Below are positions 28,986-38,128 of a DNA stretch of 64,000 nucleotides, one piece after another. The DNA is taken from contig NZ_LNYR01000006.1 of the NCBI RefSeq assembly GCF_001467955.1, forward strand, positions 121,582 through 185,581, read 5' to 3'. A program made the position numbers and the translations under genes. The stretch's first letter is position 1. The number at the start of each line of letters is the position of its first letter. The notes beneath the pieces are model-generated. The model was not told the origin of the DNA, searched no databases, and saw only the letters and a list, made by a program, of their open reading frames with translations. The DNA is from Legionella quateirensis (GTDB lineage: Bacteria > Pseudomonadota > Gammaproteobacteria > Legionellales > Legionellaceae).

Positions 28986-29969
28986 ATGAAACAGTATGTA
29001 CTTGGAATGCTTTTATTGTCCTTCATAATGACCGGGACTGCTGGAGAAATGGGTCTGCAAAAAGACGATTGCATGTCTGGTTCCTCATGTCGATGGACCA
29101 TTGGCGGTGAACTATCATTTTTAAAACCTGATGGTGCGATGATTGATTACGCGACGAAAATGGTCTTTGTAACCCCCGCTATCGTGGCCGCGAGTGGGAA
29201 TTATGTTCATGCTTCTTACGAACCATCCTGGTCAGCATTTATCAAGTATGATCTGGCGGTCCAACATACCGATGTTCAATTCAGAACAACACATTTTGAT
29301 CATGAGAAGGGGTCTTCTATTGTAGCCCCAAATGCATTGTTGGTAGTCAACGCCACCCTTGTTTCCGGTACTTTTTTTGATGAGGCTTCTGGAAGCGTTC
29401 TTTTCGATCTCAATAATTATGAATTAACCGTCGGTGCAGTAATTAACGCCACCCAAACAGGTTGGCGATTAAGACCCTATACTGGACTTCATTACGTTGA
29501 TGAAAATGATCGACTGATTCAACGGTTTTATCGTGTAGGTGGTTCTTTTACCCATAGACTCACGAGCCAGTTTAAAGGGCTTGGCCCTGTGGTTGGTCTT
29601 GAAAGTCAGTATCCTTTACTGGATAGGCTCACCCTGAAAAATGATGTGACTCTTGGTTTTCTCGTCGGCCAATCGGATATGCGAACGGTAGGAGACATTG
29701 ATGATGCCCCTGTTCAACCGATCAATTTTGTCGACTTTCAAAGTTTTAATCGCGATCGGCTGGTGCCTTACGGCTTTTTCGATCTCGGTCTTTTATACCG
29801 TATGCCTGCGGTTTTTCGTAAATATGATGCAGGGATTTCAGGCGGGTTTAAAATCATTTATTACAATGATATCCATGGCAGACGCGCTGCATCGAGTACG
29901 AATGATCCATTAAGATTAAATTATGTCACTTATTATGGGCCTTATATTGGTATTCAGGTTCGTGTTTAA
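28986..29969 (+). CDS. Legionella major outer membrane protein family porin
   Basis: About 327 residues. A signal peptide (QYVLGMLLLSFIMTGTAG) leads into SSCRWTIGGELSFLKPDG, then a run of alternating strands ending in an aromatic or hydrophobic C-terminus (YYGPYIGIQVRV), the beta-barrel pattern of the Legionella_OMP family (MOMP-like). Cysteine residues near the N-terminus (DDCMSGSSCRW) resemble those that crosslink MOMP. The ATG at 28986 is chosen over an upstream start without a signal peptide. It is isolated and likely has its own promoter. Confidence 0.82.
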   Translation: MKQYVLGMLLLSFIMTGTAGEMGLQKDDCMSGSSCRWTIGGELSFLKPDGAMIDYATKMVFVTPAIVAASGNYVHASYEPSWSAFIKYDLAVQHTDVQFRTTHFDHEKGSSIVAPNALLVVNATLVSGTFFDEASGSVLFDLNNYELTVGAVINATQTGWRLRPYTGLHYVDENDRLIQRFYRVGGSFTHRLTSQFKGLGPVVGLESQYPLLDRLTLKNDVTLGFLVGQSDMRTVGDIDDAPVQPINFVDFQSFNRDRLVPYGFFDLGLLYRMPAVFRKYDAGISGGFKIIYYNDIHGRRAASSTNDPLRLNYVTYYGPYIGIQVRV

Positions 29970-30076
29970 ATAATTTTGTTCCTTTTCCCAATTTCTTATA
30001 AATAAGAAGATTGCAGGCTAAAAGGTAATTACATCTACATGCCGCCAACCATTCGGTGGCATGTAAGCACATGATG

Positions 30077-30295
30077 TTACCCATCGCATCCAGAGTACAC
30101 TGTTCTAAATGACAAAACAGGAGGAAACTCATTCAACGACTGTTTTCTCATTTGAGTCATTGCACGTTCATCATTCAAAAACTCACGCTTATAACGATCG
30201 ATAAAGGGCGACTCTTGTGTTCCGGGAACCAGATTCTGAAAATTATCAACGAGGAAGATTCACTCGATGTATCCAGCATATATTCTGCCATTTGC
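30077..30295 (-). pseudogene. possible gene remnant, minus strand
   Basis: No intact gene here. On the minus strand a protein-like reading (LVDNFQNLVPGTQESPFID then RYKREFLNDERAMTQMRKQS) runs to a stop at 30077, preceded by an in-frame stop. A neighbouring frame (YMLDTSSESS) continues it upstream, as if one frameshift separates the halves. I cannot name the source gene. Confidence 0.3.
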
Positions 30296-30406
30296 TTTAG
30301 CCCATCCAATCAAACAATGCACTGTATATAATATAGAAATAAATGCGGATTTTGCATTACGGAGGTATCCCTGCATTCAAGCATTTTTGCTTCTCTTTAC
30401 CTACCT

Positions 30407-30472
30407 ATGAACAGGATTATTGGGGGAACTGATAAAGCCATGTTACACTGCCGCCAATGGACAAGAATCTGA
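30407..30472 (+). other. short upstream reading frame before lqsA
   Basis: A 21-codon frame from ATG 30407 to TGA 30472 ends eight bases before the LqsA start. Its frame continues upward to a CTG preceded by ACGGAGGT (30359-30366), the only strong Shine-Dalgarno in the area. Whether it is translated is unknown; it might couple to or attenuate lqsA translation. Confidence 0.25.
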
Positions 30473-30479
30473 GTTAGGG

Positions 30480-31742
30480 ATGGGAATTCAAGAGAACAAC
30501 ACAGAAACTAATAATTCAGAGTCATCGAATTGGGAATCTGGAGCAGAAACAGAACACTATCCTGGTTTCATCAATGATGCGATGGATCATTACTTTGAAG
30601 AGCGAGTGAAAAAATCTTGGCAAGGAAGGCATATTCTTAATGGAAAAACACCTACTCCTACAGCACTTATTTTTTCAAGTAATGATTATTTACATATAAG
30701 CCAGCACCCTGAATTAATTAATGCTCAAATGGACGCCATGCAAAAACACGGTAATGGCCAAATGCAATCAGCCGTATTTTTAAGTAATAACAGTTTGTTG
30801 CTGGATAGTTGCGAAAAACGGTTTAGCACATTTTTAAATTATCCCTCAAGCTTACTAACTCAGTCAGGATGGTGTTCCAATGTGGGTATCATTCAGGCTC
30901 TGGCCAAACGAAACACGCCGGTTTATTTGGATTTTTATACACATATGTCGTTTTGGGCTGGTGTAAAGGCAGCTAATGCCAAACCCATTCCGTTTCATCA
31001 TAATTCAATAGAGTCTTTATGCAGAAGATTGGAACGGCATGGCCCAGGTATTATTGCAGTTGACTCCATATACAGTACAACGGGAACAATCAGTCCACTT
31101 CTGGAATTTGTCAAAATTGCCAAAAAATACAATTGCTTGTTAATTGTTGATGAATCGCACTCACTTGGAACATATGGTCCATATGGAAAAGGATTGGTTA
31201 ACGAATTAGGTCTATCCGATCAGGTTGATGTCATAACGGCAAGTTTGGCGAAAGCTTTTTCAGGTAGAGGTGGATTAATTGCAGGAAAAAAACGGCTAAT
31301 TGAATTTGTTCGCTACTCCTCACTTCCAGCAATATTTAGTTCCGCACTGGTTCCTCATGATTTGGCTGGATTTTCATCTTCTCTGGAGATTATCTCGAGA
31401 GAAGAGTGGCGTCGAGAAAAATTACATGCCAATGCAACGTTTTTACGAGAAGCCCTCTTAATACACGGTTTTAATATCGGTTACAGTACATCACAAATTA
31501 TTCCAATTATGACGGGAAACGAAGCAAATACGATTTGGTTACGCAATGAACTGGAAAAAGAAGATATTTTTGGGGCTGTATTTTGTTCTCCAGCCACCCC
31601 CAAAAATAAAACATTGATTCGTTTATCCATTAGCTCCAATCACGAAAAAAAGGATTTGATTCGAGTTATTGACTGCTTACTCAAATTAGCGGAGCATAAA
31701 CGAGATATTCCTTTTTTCAATTATCAACACAATAGATTATAA
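30480..31742 (+). CDS. lqsA: autoinducer synthase LqsA (CqsA-type, PLP-dependent)
   Basis: About 420 residues. LqsA makes the alpha-hydroxyketone signal LAI-1. The alpha-oxoamine synthase fold is clear: SNDYLHISQHPEL, LLTQSGWCSNVG, VDSIYSTTGTISPL, LIVDESHSLGTYGPYGKG and the PLP lysine in TASLAKAFSGRGG. From this start the lysine is residue 258, the position I recall as catalytic in L. pneumophila LqsA, which decides this ATG over a TTG at 30420. Near-identical blocks occur in Vibrio CqsA. First gene of the lqs cluster. Confidence 0.96.
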   Translation: MGIQENNTETNNSESSNWESGAETEHYPGFINDAMDHYFEERVKKSWQGRHILNGKTPTPTALIFSSNDYLHISQHPELINAQMDAMQKHGNGQMQSAVFLSNNSLLLDSCEKRFSTFLNYPSSLLTQSGWCSNVGIIQALAKRNTPVYLDFYTHMSFWAGVKAANAKPIPFHHNSIESLCRRLERHGPGIIAVDSIYSTTGTISPLLEFVKIAKKYNCLLIVDESHSLGTYGPYGKGLVNELGLSDQVDVITASLAKAFSGRGGLIAGKKRLIEFVRYSSLPAIFSSALVPHDLAGFSSSLEIISREEWRREKLHANATFLREALLIHGFNIGYSTSQIIPIMTGNEANTIWLRNELEKEDIFGAVFCSPATPKNKTLIRLSISSNHEKKDLIRVIDCLLKLAEHKRDIPFFNYQHNRL

Positions 31743-31755
31743 AACCTGCGTTCGA

Positions 31756-31908
31756 CTAGAGCACCGAATGATTTAAATACATACACCTATCGTAGTCTCG
31801 ACGTCCCGTGGCTTGACCACGGGACGTCGAAATTGATTATGAGTTACTATTTTTGACTTATTAAGAGTCGAATTTAATTTGTTCAATTTAAATCATTTGG
31901 CGCTCTAG
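31756..31908. mobile_element. MITE-like element (153 bp) with central palindrome
   Basis: 23-base terminal inverted repeats (CTAGAGCACCGAATGATTTAAAT and its near-complement, 21/23 matching) surround a perfect 14-bp hairpin TCGACGTCCCGTGG-cttga-CCACGGGACGTCGA. It carries no gene and lies between the convergent lqsA and lqsR genes. The hairpin could also act as a bidirectional terminator. Confidence 0.7.
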
Positions 31909-31999
31909 AGGACGGTGACAATTCATCAATTTATTCACCACCAACACCTCTTAATATATTCAGGTTTTAAATAGAGTGCGTTAACAAATCACCTGTCTA

Positions 32000-33025
32000 T
32001 TAAGTAAGAAACATTTCCTCCGCATCCAACTCTTCAAGGTATTGGTGATAGGATAAAATTTTATCCAGGCGAACATCAAATAATACAGCGCCTTGCACAT
32101 AAGCATAATAATAGGTTTCATCAGAAACAAATTTATGAGCAGGTACTAAACAATTGGTCCATTCGTTCCATTGTGGGGTAGCCGAATTTGACTGCCAAAA
32201 ACAAGGGATTTTCTCGCCACTGAGTAATTGGTCCAAAACCTCTTCACTGGCTCCATTATCCAAAGCCAAATCATAATGCAGACGCATATCGGCTTCATTT
32301 TTTACAATTAAAAAACTGATATTGGCGTCATCATCCAGCATGAAAAAACTACCTGAATTATCAGCAAGATAAAATTCCACTATCCCTTTCTTTTTACATA
32401 AATCCCAAAACCATTCAGCAAATTTTTTATCATGAAGACAGCTTGGCGAAGTTACTGAGAGCATACGAACAACCATATCGGACATACTTTGAAAGTACTG
32501 CAATTGCAAATCATGAATGCTCTTGATTATCAGACCAGCAACATCGGGATCGCTTTTTTTGATGTATCGATGAATTAATCCCTCATTAAAGGCCTCAATC
32601 GCAAGTTTTTCATCAGCCTGGCCTGTTAACAGGATCTTTTTTATATTGGTATCTTCAATTCGTCTGCAAAATTCCAGACCATCCATTCCCGGCATGGCAT
32701 AATCGACAATCACTACGGAAATTTCTGAAAATCTTCTCGAATTATAAACTTCAGCATGTATCGCAGCTAAATCCAAATTGATTGTATGATTAGTCAAAGG
32801 ACAATTTTTAGCTTCTGTATATTCACTGATGCAGCGCTGACTCAATAGTTCCAGTTCACAACGCTTTTTATGTATACATTCCAATGCATTAAATGGAGAA
32901 TCAAAGACTCGATAGGCCAATCCCTCATCTAAATGCAGAACAAAATTGAGCAAGAAATCGCGACTATCATCTACAAATACCGCAGTACTTGGGAAGTAAC
33001 AGGTAGGTATAGAGAAATGTTGCAT
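32000..33025 (-). CDS. lqsR: response regulator LqsR
   Basis: 341 residues. An unusual response regulator that integrates Lqs signalling with growth-phase and virulence control. The receiver part shows FVDDSRDFL near residues 17-25 and the phospho-acceptor in VVIVDYAMPGMDGLEF at D108, then LLTGQ and a conserved Lys in RYIKKSD. D108 agrees with the residue I remember for LqsR. The C-terminal half lacks a recognisable DNA-binding domain. Shine-Dalgarno AGGAGG is strong, and overlapping GGA motifs fit reported CsrA control. Confidence 0.96.
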   Translation of the reverse strand: MQHFSIPTCYFPSTAVFVDDSRDFLLNFVLHLDEGLAYRVFDSPFNALECIHKKRCELELLSQRCISEYTEAKNCPLTNHTINLDLAAIHAEVYNSRRFSEISVVIVDYAMPGMDGLEFCRRIEDTNIKKILLTGQADEKLAIEAFNEGLIHRYIKKSDPDVAGLIIKSIHDLQLQYFQSMSDMVVRMLSVTSPSCLHDKKFAEWFWDLCKKKGIVEFYLADNSGSFFMLDDDANISFLIVKNEADMRLHYDLALDNGASEEVLDQLLSGEKIPCFWQSNSATPQWNEWTNCLVPAHKFVSDETYYYAYVQGAVLFDVRLDKILSYHQYLEELDAEEMFLT

Positions 33026-33372
33026 AGCTCCTCCTGAGCAAAACGATACGAAAACAAATCCTATTGAAACGCACTAAATCCTTTATAAATCAAATCCACA
33101 CACAAGCTGCAAACCTGTCTATAAAATATCATGATTGACTACTTTAGCCAAATCATTTGCGATTTATATGCATAAATCAATGTAGAGTACCTGTTTTTAA
33201 ATGGTTTCGACTTTAACGACTCATTTCAACCGACTCAAAAACCTGGTTTTACTCAAAGAGAACATTCGACAACTCATTGATAATTAGTCTATATTAAAGT
33301 GACTTCATTGCTTATTTCTTAAATTCGAAGTCATCGCTGCTTACAATCTGTGTAATTTAATAAGGATATTTT
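33026..33372. promoter_or_regulatory. divergent lqsR-hdeD intergenic region
   Basis: 347 bases without a gene. It must hold divergent promoters for lqsR (minus) and hdeD (plus). Strongly AT-rich; the hdeD start is preceded by AAGGA. I see no clear inverted repeat. Confidence 0.4.
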
Positions 33373-33936
33373 ATGGCTAATTCAAACGAAGTTTACCAAC
33401 CAATAGTTGGTGAATTGAAGCGTAACTGGGGTTGGATTTTAGGACTGGGAATACTTTTTCTATTCTTAGGCTGTATAGGTCTAGGTATGGTGGTTGGCTT
33501 GACCCTGGTAAGTATGTATTTTTTTGGTGCACTTCTAGTCGTCTCCGGTATAACTCATATTATTGATGTATTTAAACATAAAGAATGGAAAGGGATTATC
33601 TGGCAGGCTTTAATTGCAGTATTATATATTGCAGCAGGATGTCTGGTATTTTATGACCCATTCCTGGCATCAACCTTAATCACAGGTATTTTAGCTGCTG
33701 TACTGATCGTTATTGGATTCACACGTATTATTATGGCTTTAGTATTGCGAGAATCCAAAGGTTGGGGTTGGTTATTGTTAGCAGGTATCACCGCAATAAT
33801 TCTTGGGGTACTGATATTAGCGCAATGGCCTATTAGCGGTCTCTGGGTAATTGGACTGTTTATTGCTATCGAGATGATAGTCAATGGCTGGACCTATATT
33901 TTTATTGCCCTATCCCTACGGGCTTCACAGTCCTAA
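33373..33936 (+). CDS. hdeD: HdeD family acid-resistance membrane protein
   Basis: 187 residues, six predicted membrane helices (LGLGMVVGLTLVSMYFFGALLVVSGITHIID; IWQALIAVLYIAAGCLVFY; LLAGITAIILGVLILAQWPISGLWVIGLFIAIEMIVNGW). The pattern of paired helices with 'G..l.i.G' turns is that of the HdeD/DUF308 family linked to acid tolerance at high cell density. It lies between lqsR and lqsS as in the known lqs cluster. Confidence 0.9.
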   Translation: MANSNEVYQPIVGELKRNWGWILGLGILFLFLGCIGLGMVVGLTLVSMYFFGALLVVSGITHIIDVFKHKEWKGIIWQALIAVLYIAAGCLVFYDPFLASTLITGILAAVLIVIGFTRIIMALVLRESKGWGWLLLAGITAIILGVLILAQWPISGLWVIGLFIAIEMIVNGWTYIFIALSLRASQS

Positions 33937-33962
33937 AAGCATTATAAAACTGATCAATTAAA

Positions 33963-34002
33963 TAACGGCGTCATTTTATTTCAATCTAGAATGACGCCGT
34001 TA
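33963..34002. terminator. bidirectional terminator between hdeD and propeller gene
   Basis: TAACGGCGTCATT and AATGACGCCGTTA form a perfect 13-bp stem with a 14-base loop, lying between two converging genes. Confidence 0.75.
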
Positions 34003-34020
34003 CATTCCAAAGTTAAACTG

Positions 34021-35616
34021 TTAACGTGATAATGCAATTCCAAAAGGTCCATTAAAGACACCTCCTGAATCCACACAACTCAAAAGACCACCATTAGCAT
34101 TCATCCTGCAGACTAATACGACATTACTCAGATCAGTTACATAAGCAAAAGTTTCTGAATTATTTAATTCTATTGACGTTGGATTCTGGAATAACGAGGA
34201 CGTGAATAAAGTACATGCCGTAAAGTTCCCACCTGAAACTGCGCATAATGAGACGCCTTCTCCAGGACTGCCCTGATTAGCCACATAGCCAATAAAATTT
34301 CGCTTATTAAGGGTAATGCCATTAGGCAAGGTAAAAATGCTACCAGGTCCTGAATCAGTACAAAGTCCAAACGTACCATCAGATTTTATTAAACACTTAA
34401 CTACTTCATCACAACAGCTTATATATGCAAAAGTTTCCAGCTCGTTTAAAACAATCCCTAATGGAGCGGTCAAAGGTACCCCCGTTCCTCCCGCATTAAG
34501 ACAATCAATAAACGCCCCATTAGAATCCAGAGAACACACTGATACATAATTGACATTAGTTACATAAGCGCGGGTACCCGCATTGTTCAAAGTGATGCTT
34601 TCAGGACTTACGAACGGTGTACTCCCTCCATTATAGTCAGTACATGAAACAAAATTTCCATTACTGTTCATCATACAACGTGAAACCGTTCCTCCGAATG
34701 AGTTGACTACATAAGCGATGTTTAGATTCTGATTGAGTGCGATTCCACCTGGGCCATTAAACGCATTACCCACTCCGGAATCATTGCACATACTAAATCG
34801 TCCATCAGGTAAAAAACCACATTGAGACACACTGCCATTACTTGAGTTAGTAATATAAGCAAATCCTGGATTAACGACGACCTTCAAAGATTGTGGGCTA
34901 TTACTCGCATTGAGACCATTGGCGATGATGAACAAGGTTTCCGATGGTGGAAGGGGAGGAATGGTGTAATTAAGAAAACATCCTTGATTGGGAGCAAGAG
35001 TAGAACCACAAGTACTGGTAAAATAACCAGCTGGATAAGAAAGGGTTATATTATGAATGATTCCAGTTCCTGAATTAAACAGTTCAATAGCTCCTGAATC
35101 AATTGAAACCAGTCTTATGGTATTTCCAGGAATTGGCACCCCATTCTGACGAAACTCAAACCGCCCCAATCCAGGCGAAATAACAGAAATATTCAAACTC
35201 TGGGGTTGTGAGGGTTCTGAACATAAAAATGGATCGGGTGAGCCATTGTCATTTCTCTTACAAATAATCGGCCCACCAAAATGTCCTTTCGCGGGTATTT
35301 GACTTCCATTAATTTCAAGTTTCAATACACAGGACTGCTGAGGGTCAAGCACGAAAGTATCGGCGCAGTTCGATACGCCACCGCGAATCATGCTAATACC
35401 CGTAATAGGCGTCATCACCAGCGCACGACGCAATTTGGTTTTATTAGTAATCAGATAGGTTACATCCGCTTTACCAATGCTTGAAACCTGGACAATATTG
35501 CTATTCACAACTGTAGGGATAATAGTAAATTTTGGCTGTGAGCCCGAAAACAGAAGATTGGAGCAACACATAAATAAAATCAGGTGTGTTAAACGGAGTA
35601 ACTTAGTTCCTTTCAT
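34021..35616 (-). CDS. secreted YVTN/NHL-type beta-propeller protein
   Basis: 531 residues with a signal peptide (LTHLILFMCCSNLLFSG). The first 240 residues resemble immunoglobulin-like or choice-of-anchor domains with paired cysteines (NCADTFVLDPQQSCVLKLE; STCGSTLAPNQGCFLNY). The rest has six repeats of about 45 residues with the pattern 'P.gi.ln...t.aYvtn....vs.C....nG.f..C.d.g', typical of YVTN propellers. Expected in the periplasm, surface or medium. It interrupts the known lqs gene order, which is remarkable. Function unknown. Confidence 0.75.
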   Translation of the reverse strand: MKGTKLLRLTHLILFMCCSNLLFSGSQPKFTIIPTVVNSNIVQVSSIGKADVTYLITNKTKLRRALVMTPITGISMIRGGVSNCADTFVLDPQQSCVLKLEINGSQIPAKGHFGGPIICKRNDNGSPDPFLCSEPSQPQSLNISVISPGLGRFEFRQNGVPIPGNTIRLVSIDSGAIELFNSGTGIIHNITLSYPAGYFTSTCGSTLAPNQGCFLNYTIPPLPPSETLFIIANGLNASNSPQSLKVVVNPGFAYITNSSNGSVSQCGFLPDGRFSMCNDSGVGNAFNGPGGIALNQNLNIAYVVNSFGGTVSRCMMNSNGNFVSCTDYNGGSTPFVSPESITLNNAGTRAYVTNVNYVSVCSLDSNGAFIDCLNAGGTGVPLTAPLGIVLNELETFAYISCCDEVVKCLIKSDGTFGLCTDSGPGSIFTLPNGITLNKRNFIGYVANQGSPGEGVSLCAVSGGNFTACTLFTSSLFQNPTSIELNNSETFAYVTDLSNVVLVCRMNANGGLLSCVDSGGVFNGPFGIALSR

Positions 35617-35639
35617 TATTCTATCCCTGAGTATAAAAA

Positions 35640-36929
35640 TTAATCGATAATTGGAAAACTCAAGCTGAATAAGGCATATTGTCCCTCTTCAGCTTCACAA
35701 GTAATAGTACCACCAAAGCCATTCATCACTAATTTACAAAAAGAAAGCCCTATACCTGTACCCATGAACGTCGTGGTATAGAAATGATTAAACAAACGAG
35801 AAACTTGTTGACTGGTCATCCCTTTAGCAGTGTCTTTAAAATGTAAATAATTGAATTTATCACCATATTCAGTCCAAATATGAATCTCGCCGCGTTGAGC
35901 GGTTGCAATCATGTAGAGTGCATTTTTTATTAAATTAAATAAGACATGCTGCATGAGCAACTTTGATCCTTTAAATTGAAAATCCCCTTCCCAGGAAATT
36001 AAAGTTCGCTCTCGTGGTGATAAGAAAGGATATCGTGAAATTGCTTCATTTAAACAATCTGCCATGGAGCACGTTTCCATAATACAATTCTGTATGGTGT
36101 TCTCGCGACCAGCCTTAACCAATAACATATCAATAATTGTATTCGCGTAATCAATCTCACTTACAATTCGATCACTAACGCCCTCCAGTTGCAGCAATCG
36201 CCGCTCTTTCAAAGGCGTTAGTATCAACTGATGTTCTTTCGCATGTTGATAACCTTGAATTAATCCTGGTAAATATTGAACCAGAGCCTGGGCACCACTT
36301 TTAATTCCCAATAAAGGAGTTCTCAATTCATGAGCAATCATTCCAGCAGCAGCTGCCATCCCGGCTAAACGTTGCTGTTGCAGCATGGCGGTTTTATAAT
36401 TTAATGTAGAGCCTGCTATTATAGTAAAGAGGATGACTAAAGCCATTTCTATGTGCTCTTCGCCGAAATAGATGTGCGGAGATAGCCAGTAATATCCTAT
36501 TAAAGCCATGCCAACACCTAAATTCAAGACGATGGTTAAGCTCAATAAATCGACGAGCAACACCAGCAAAAATACACTGCATAGCAAAGACATTGCTGAG
36601 ATAACGCTGGCCTGATTCATCAAAAAAAGAAAAGTGAAAAAAAACGGTAAGGTAAACAATAAGGTTAAAAACCAATACCAGGATAAATAATTCTTCCATG
36701 GGGCTGGCCAGTAAGGAGTCAGCATTAATCCCAGACCTAACAAGCTGCCAATAAGACGTAACAGCAGGCTTTCATATGCTTGTGGGAACCAATACACCCA
36801 AATCAGATAAAAAAATGGAAATCCCAAAAATGCTATGGCGCCAACAGCAACCAATTGATGAGCTGAGTTAGATAAGCTTCGCTGCATGGATTCATCTAAA
36901 TGCCTTACAATTTTCTTAATTTGCCACAT
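35640..36929 (-). CDS. lqsS: sensor histidine kinase LqsS
   Basis: About 429 residues. LqsS senses LAI-1 and phosphorylates LqsR. Six membrane helices occupy roughly residues 25-180, as in Vibrio CqsS. The H-box is GMIAHELRTPLLG and the N/G-boxes end in FMGTGIGLSFCKLVMNGFGG. Starting at ATG 36929, preceded by AAAGGGA, the phospho-acceptor is H200, the published position I recall, so the TTG at 36965 is rejected. There is no receiver domain, unlike CqsS. Confidence 0.96.
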   Translation of the reverse strand: MWQIKKIVRHLDESMQRSLSNSAHQLVAVGAIAFLGFPFFYLIWVYWFPQAYESLLLRLIGSLLGLGLMLTPYWPAPWKNYLSWYWFLTLLFTLPFFFTFLFLMNQASVISAMSLLCSVFLLVLLVDLLSLTIVLNLGVGMALIGYYWLSPHIYFGEEHIEMALVILFTIIAGSTLNYKTAMLQQQRLAGMAAAAGMIAHELRTPLLGIKSGAQALVQYLPGLIQGYQHAKEHQLILTPLKERRLLQLEGVSDRIVSEIDYANTIIDMLLVKAGRENTIQNCIMETCSMADCLNEAISRYPFLSPRERTLISWEGDFQFKGSKLLMQHVLFNLIKNALYMIATAQRGEIHIWTEYGDKFNYLHFKDTAKGMTSQQVSRLFNHFYTTTFMGTGIGLSFCKLVMNGFGGTITCEAEEGQYALFSLSFPIID

Positions 36930-37198
36930 CCCTAATCCCTTTCCTTTTAAAAAGTGTGTAGACAATTCATTCCCTTAGTTCCGCAAAAAAGTCTGGGTCG
37001 TCTTAAACGGAGGTGTCAATAAACCCAGGTTCAATGCTCTAAATAAATAATTTATTCTGGCAAAACATCCTGTCTCATCATGACAAACTGTTCAATCCAG
37101 TCTGGCCAGAATTCTAAATTGACTTAACTCCATTCCCTTAGCAGAATGAAAGAATCAATGCTATTATCAACGCTTATTTTACAAGCATCCGATAATCC

Positions 37199-38128
37199 AT
37201 GAAGCAAAAAACCATTCGAATCGCTACACGTCAAAGTCCACTGGCTTTATGGCAAGCAAATCATGTCAGAGAGACTCTATTAAAGAAATGGCCATCCTTA
37301 AATATCGAATTACTGCCCATGGTAACCTCAGGTGACAAATTTCTTAAAGATAAATTATTAGTTGCCGGAGGAAAAGGTTTATTTGTTAAAGAACTTGAAG
37401 AGGCATTGCTGGATAAGAGAGCGGATTTAGCAGTACATTCTACAAAGGACATGCCCGCTGAACTCCCCTCTGGACTTAGCCTGGCTGCGATTTGTAAAAG
37501 ACACAATCCTTATGATGCCCTGGTCAGCCCGAAATTCACCAATTGTGATGCGCTTCCTCTAAAAGCGATTGTGGGTACTTCAAGCCTTAGACGTCAATCT
37601 CAGTTACTGGCGTACAGACCAGATCTTCAAATCAAAACCTTACGTGGAAATATTAATACCCGACTTGCCAAACTCGAAGCGGGTGAATATGATGCCATTA
37701 TCCTGGCAGCAGCCGGACTTGAGCGTATGGGGCTGGAGCAATCGATTACCGAGCTGCTATCGGAAGACATCATGTTACCCGCGTGCGGTCAAGGCGCTTT
37801 ATGTATTGAATGCCGATCCGATGATCAAGACATTCAAAATATAATTAGCATTTTAAATGACCCGGTTACTTCACTTTGTGTTCACACTGAACGAACAGTC
37901 AATGCTCAACTCGGTGGTAATTGTCATGTTCCACTCGCTGTTTTTTGTAAAATGACCTCCAACAACCAACTCCAGTTGAGAGCAAAAATTTTAAATCCGA
38001 ATGGCTCTCAGATCATCGACAACACTCAGACAGGAACGATGGAACAGGCCCATCAATTGGCAATGCAATGCAGTCAAAATCTCTTAAACAGAGGAGCGGC
38101 AACATTACTGGATACTCTGTCAGAATGA
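37199..38128 (+). CDS. hemC: hydroxymethylbilane synthase
   Basis: 309 residues. Polymerises four porphobilinogens to hydroxymethylbilane. IRIATRQSPLALWQA, VHSTKDMPAELP and GTSSLRRQSQLLAYRPDLQIKTLRGNINTRLAKL are diagnostic, with the dipyrromethane cofactor cysteine in LGGNCHVPLAVF. Its stop overlaps hemD (ATGA). First gene of hemCDXY. Confidence 0.97.
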   Translation: MKQKTIRIATRQSPLALWQANHVRETLLKKWPSLNIELLPMVTSGDKFLKDKLLVAGGKGLFVKELEEALLDKRADLAVHSTKDMPAELPSGLSLAAICKRHNPYDALVSPKFTNCDALPLKAIVGTSSLRRQSQLLAYRPDLQIKTLRGNINTRLAKLEAGEYDAIILAAAGLERMGLEQSITELLSEDIMLPACGQGALCIECRSDDQDIQNIISILNDPVTSLCVHTERTVNAQLGGNCHVPLAVFCKMTSNNQLQLRAKILNPNGSQIIDNTQTGTMEQAHQLAMQCSQNLLNRGAATLLDTLSE

